From: Gnetum montanum
Lineage: Eukaryota; Streptophyta; Gnetopsida; Gnetales; Gnetaceae
DNA: 64,000 nt
Direction: 5' to 3'
Assembly: GCA_015680685.1 (NCBI GenBank)
Contig: MNCI01025086.1
Span: forward strand, 652,455 to 716,454
The first letter of the stretch is position 1. Every line of letters begins with the position of its first letter. Positions 59,430 through 64,000 of this stretch are shown in pieces. The notes beneath the pieces are model-generated. The model was not told the origin of the DNA, did not search any database, and saw only the letters and a list, made by a program, of their open reading frames with translations. The translations under genes and the position numbers were made by a program.

Positions 59430-60125
59430 CATTTGGTCAATAGTATAGCCAAACACTTGTAGTTTGTTTCCATAATTTAGTAATAGTCAATGAGTGCCCT
59501 CAACATGAATTTGAGTTGATTGTATGATGTCTTATTTGAGTGACATTGTACTTAGACACAAGCTATAACTTACAATAAGATCGAGATTGATTCATATTCA
59601 TTGTAATACTTTAACTTAAAATAGAATTTACTTTTAATGAAATTTATTTTCCACAGACTTAGTTTAATATTTACATTTCCCTCATACATTGATTAAGGAA
59701 AAATGAGTGTAACATGTAATTGTTTGGTAAACCAACACTATTATTACCTAGTCCACTCAGTAACATGTTTTCTTGGTAATCCCAATGATGGTTACACTAG
59801 TTTAGGACCTATGCTACAAGTTGGTAACAAACAATCATCTTTCTTAGGCTAGCTTAGGGTTTACTTTCTTATTATTAAATTAATTAATTTCTAAGTTTCT
59901 ATCTAGCTTGGCCACAATCACACAATATCAATGATCATACATCTCATCATGGGCTAAACCATACATAATAGAGTTACTACTAACCTAAGTGGGAATACAA
60001 CGCCCAACAATCTTACATTTAGCTATTTAGATACTATGTTAGTCTAATCTATGGATTATGACACAACCATGAAAAATGATAGGATTCATATTAAATAAAC
60101 TTGGAGTGAAACATTGTAAACAAGG
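59430..60125 (+). repeat. LTR fragment of family C
   Basis: It corresponds to the part of the C1 LTR after the TATA box: GTATGATGTCTTATTTGAGTG against ACGACATCCTTTATTCGAGTG, then TTGGTAA-type phrases and CATCATGGGCTAAACCATAC. The palindromic U3 is missing. Confidence 0.6.
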
Positions 60126-60129
60126 ATTT

Positions 60130-61260
60130 CATATGCTCATGCAAACCATTCCTATCAAAGACAATGCTTAGCTATTAGAGACAATGCTATAGTTGACGAG
60201 TCATAAGATACAAAGGACCTCCAATAGAATTAGAAGATATGAACCAAGAAACCATAGATGAAGACACAAAATCCATGATGGTTCTTCCAATTTACCATCT
60301 TCTTCTTCATCTCTATTGTATAGTTTTTGCTAAAGATGAATGTAGGCATGGAGATAGAGCTCTACTAATGAATTGAAGTAGACAACCTAGTGATCATCAA
60401 AGGAGGAATCTAGATGATCATGATAAGAGAAATCATGATAGACATCATGGCAGGAATTGAGATGGAGAAAAAAATAAAGATTGAAGTCAAGATAGAAGGT
60501 ACCAAAGAGAGCATAGATTAGATCATCATGATTCGAAAGATAGAGATAGAGATTATGACTATGACATGTTTGATGATGATAAATCCTTATTGGCTACGAG
60601 AAAGATGATTAAAATTAGGGAGGTAATAATAATAACTCACAAGCATAAAAAATAAAGCTATATAGAATGACTTAACATAAATAACATTCCTAAATATGAG
60701 GGAGGCTATAAGTCTAATCTATGGCATCATTTGCAAGCCTTCCGTGATATCTATGCCTTGAAAAATATTGAAAGTAATTGGCAAAAGATTAAGCTCTTCC
60801 CTAAGACACTAATCAAGGAAGTTAAAATTTGGTAAAGATTATTGGAATAGGATTCAATCTATGGATGGTTCAAGATGCTCTAGCTTTTCAATGAGAAGTA
60901 TCAAACCTACTCTAGAGTTTCTAATTTAAGAAAGAAAATCCAGGGATGAAAGCAAGAGAACCATGAATCCCTTGATGTAGCCTTGAAAAAATATTATTCT
61001 CTATTACAAAAATGCCCAAGCCATGTATTTTCTTAGAAAGAGTAGCTTCATCACATTATAGATGGGATTTGAAACAAAATGAGGGAGACAATTGGGATTT
61101 ATGCATAAGGAAGATTGTCAGAGCTCAAAGCTCATTAAATACAAAGGTTGATTGAACAAGTGATGAAAGAAGAAGGAGAATATGAAAGGAAGAGCATAGA
61201 GGAGTATAGTTGGGAACCATCACTTTGCAAGAGGGAGGACCATATCTATGATCATGAATA
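60130..61260 (+). pseudogene. family C gag fragment, first of two
   Basis: It shows HHLQAFRDIYALKNIESNWQKIKLFPKTL (60730-60810), FNEKYQTYSRVSNLRKKIQG, ESLDVALKKYYSLL and HHIIDGI, in the order of the C1 gag core. Numerous stops. It ends around 61260, before the place of the zinc knuckle, where the next LTR fragment begins. Confidence 0.6.
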
Positions 61261-61261
61261 G

Positions 61262-61794
61262 TTTTACTTTTACTTGTCATTTATTTTACAATGATATTTA
61301 CTTTTCCTTTGTAATTTACATTTCTAGTGTATGTCAGTACTTTTGTGGAGTAAGTATGATTGGCTTTGAGTGTAATATTTAATAATCCAATTGTAATGTT
61401 ACTTAGTCTACCCAATAGCAAGTTGCTTGGTAATCCTAGTGATAATTATACCAATCCATGATATGTATGGAAAGCTAGGACCTAATGCTTATTATTGGTA
61501 GACTAGTTTAATAATTATTCTCATTATTTCTTAGTTAATAGATTTAATATTTAATTTATCATGTCTTTAGTATCACTACAACCAAATAATATCATTACAT
61601 CATATACCTTATTGTGAGTTAAATCATATGCCTTGACTGGTAATATCTCTAGTGAGAAGATAATGATTAATGATCTTAGCATTAATTAGTTAGAGCACAT
61701 ATTTTTTCATTCATAAATTATGATGAGATCACACATGTATGCTTATGTGATTTGTATGGTTGAGTATTACAAATACTCTAATACTAATTATTGG
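61262..61794 (+). repeat. second LTR fragment of family C
   Basis: It matches the same part of the C1 LTR as 59430-60125 (for example CTTGGTAATCCTAGTGATAA against CTTGGTAATCCTAGTAGTAG). TATTGGCACCATTAC just after it is a decayed C1-type primer site (TTGGCACCGTTGC). Confidence 0.65.
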
Positions 61795-61922
61795 CACCAT
61801 TACAAATAATGATGTCAATATCTTAGTTGATATTATATAAGTTCATTGTACTAGAATTTAACGATTAAATTTTCATAAGATATAATATTTTCAAAGCATA
61901 CATAGATATTAGTTAACTAAAT

Positions 61923-63890
61923 ATGGCTTTTACATGCAAAGTTAGTTCTCCACTTGTTAATAACACTAATGAAAATAATGACAAAATTTATATTGAAGAA
62001 ACTTGGAATAGACCAATGAAAACTAGAATTTTCTATGCTTATAATAATCTTTATTACCTAGACTTTATATTTATTTTTCATCAAGAAGAAAAATTTCAAT
62101 GGAGAGATTTATAAGGAAATATTATATTACTATCTAATCATCAACATCATCTATGCTCTAAGCTACTCTACTAAGATCTTGCCTTGATCATGCATAAGAA
62201 TGCTATTAAGTTTCAAAGAAGATCATTGGACCCTATCAATTAATGAAGGTCCAAATCATAAGAAATACTATCATGAATGCAATACATGAACATACAAAGT
62301 AAAAACACACATCTAAATTTATACTACCGTTAGAGAAAGAAAAAGTGGTATATTAGTCTAAGAGTTCGTACCATCATCAATCTACTTTCTAATCAATTGT
62401 TTTATATACTAAAGATCATATGCAACAAATATTATGTTTAGCCTTAGTAGAGACTCCTATAAGAGATGAAATAGATTCTAGAATAAGAAAGGACAAAAGG
62501 CCTATGGCCTCTTATAGAATTTAAAAGGAAGAATCAAGGGTTTATAAAAGAAGAGTAAGCTAACACAACTCTTCTAGCCCTTCATCCTCTTCATTACCCT
62601 CATTAATAAACTCTAATGAAGATGAACATAAATGTAGGAATACAACTTCATGAAGGGAATTAGACCTATTTTCTAGTAGAGATGAAAGGAAAGATCAAGG
62701 AAAATACCATGAAGGAGGAAGAAACTATGATGAAGGTAAAGAAGAAGATAGATATAGAGAGAGAATGTAGAGGAGAATGAATGATGAAGAATATGAAAGG
62801 CAAAATCACCATTATAATAGAGATAATAATGAATCCATAAATTATGATGAATCCCTTCTAGCCACTCAAAGAATGATAAATATCATAGAATTAGTTTTCA
62901 TTTTGATAAGGTATCAAAAATATAGTTGCATCAAGCAACTCAACACGAAAAATATTTTAAATTTTGAGAGGGGATATAATTCTTATTCACAACATCATCT
63001 CCAAAAGTTTCATGATGCATTTGCACTTTTAAATATTGCAAATAATGATAAAAAATTTTAAGTTATTTTCAAGAACATTGATCAAGAAAGCTAAAAGCTG
63101 TATTGATCCTTAGAACTAGACTCTAACTATTGATGGAGCATAATGCTATAACTCTTTAATGATAAATACCAAACTTATTCAAGAATGTTGAATTTGAGAA
63201 AGAAAATCCAAGAACGGAAATAATGAATTTATGAGTCCCTTGACACAAACATGGGTAGATATTACTCACTTTTGCATATATGCCCCAGGCATGGTTTCTC
63301 TCAAAAATTATAACTTAGGCGCATCATTGATGAGTTAATAAAAAAAACAAGAGAGACTCTAAAAATTTATACCCAAGGGAGACTATTGGAAATGAGAGCC
63401 CATTGAATGTAGCATCTCATTGATTAAGTGACAAAGAAAGAAGGTGAGCTAAGGAAAAGAGAGTCTATAGAAGAATATAATAGAGACCCATGTTTGTGAA
63501 AAAGAGATGTGTGATTCTGTGATATAAAAGAAGAGGATCTTATGAAATAAGTGATTTAAAGAAAGATCTTAGTGATCCAAAAATCTATCTTTGACATTTT
63601 GGAAAAGGTCAAAAATGTGTACAATTTTATAAATAAAAACTTTTCAATAGTATTGAAGATAGTAGAAGAGAAGGACATGTAAGTATTATCAAAGGAAAAA
63701 TACATAAAGAAAAAGAAAGAAGGAGGTAATAACATGTACAAGTAAAATGAAAAAGTAGTTGTTGTAGAAGAATTTTTTGATTTTGAATCAAAAAGTTATG
63801 ATAGGTATAATTTATGTTAATAGGAATAATTATGAGAATGTTATCCTATCATGATCCATTTACATGAATCAAGAGCATACACATTAAATC
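61923..63890 (+). pseudogene. family C gag fragment, second
   Basis: It begins MAFTCKVSSPLVN (61923). A long Asp/Glu/Arg/Asn-rich stretch (62640-62880) precedes HHLQKFHDAFALLNIANND (62990), FNDKYQTYSRMLNLRKKIQ, ESLDTNMGRYYSLLHICPRHGFS and RRIIDELIKKTRETLKIYTQG. Near 63830 ECYPIMIHLHE aligns with the end of the C1 zinc knuckle (QCPILLHLHE). It is interrupted at 63894 by a new LTR. Confidence 0.6.
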
Positions 63891-63893
63891 TAG

Positions 63894-64000
63894 TGATGAG
63901 ATGCAGATTGTACAAGCCGCGATATCGCATCCCCTGCAATATTGCGTACGCGATATCGCGTCTCTCCCTGTGATATCGCGTACACGATATCGCGGTCCGC
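63894..64000 (+). repeat. start of a family C LTR, cut by window end
   Basis: It begins TGATGAGATGCAGATTGTAC and continues with GATATCGC palindromes (GCGATATCGC, CGCGATATCGCG), as in the C1 U3. The TATA box would lie just beyond the window. Confidence 0.7.

Overview
The window looks like heterochromatic nuclear DNA of a land plant, probably a large-genome seed plant and possibly a gymnosperm (inference only). It is AT-rich. It is filled with decayed, nested LTR retrotransposons with TG...CA ends, 5-bp target duplications and plant-type primer sites. It also holds short GT-AG introns, a pentatricopeptide-repeat remnant and a fragment of a plant ABA 8'-hydroxylase (CYP707A-type P450). I see no rRNA or tRNA gene, no CRISPR array and no gene that is clearly intact.

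Layout. 1-6340: gag-protease remnant on +, a minisatellite, then a decayed spliced gene on -. 6341-9732: no recognised gene. 9733-17938: element B1 (+), a Ty3/gypsy-type element with gag, protease, scraps of RNase H and integrase, a 1285-bp solo LTR inside it, and a P450 fragment in its 3' LTR. 17957-30047: element A2 (-), 12.1 kb, with both LTRs and an ATGAC duplication, inserted into the 3' LTR of element B2. 30048-37443: element B2 (-), with one misoriented contig inside. 37444-38945: LTR and gag of a chromovirus. 38947-39454: another LTR with its primer site. 39642-50264: a five-exon gene on - whose second intron carries element C1 (40758-49120), an 8.4-kb LTR element with gag and a second, unrelated gene. 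50700-52700: CpG-retaining DNA with a possible small two-exon gene. 53720-54140: PPR pseudogene. 55130-58960: chromovirus pol and LTR. 59430-64000: repeated LTR-gag fragments related to C1, ending in a new LTR cut by the window edge.

How the parts relate. Apart from the chromovirus copy at 55130, no gag-bearing element here has a reverse transcriptase or integrase core. Family A (two copies) is gag-protease only. Family B (two copies in opposite orientation) shares one internal deletion. Family C carries gag plus an accessory gene with its own LTR-like promoter. They would depend on autonomous elements elsewhere for replication. Premature stops in these genes are mostly TAG where CAG (Gln) would fit, as expected from deamination at methylated CHG sites. 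All comparisons and counts were made by eye.
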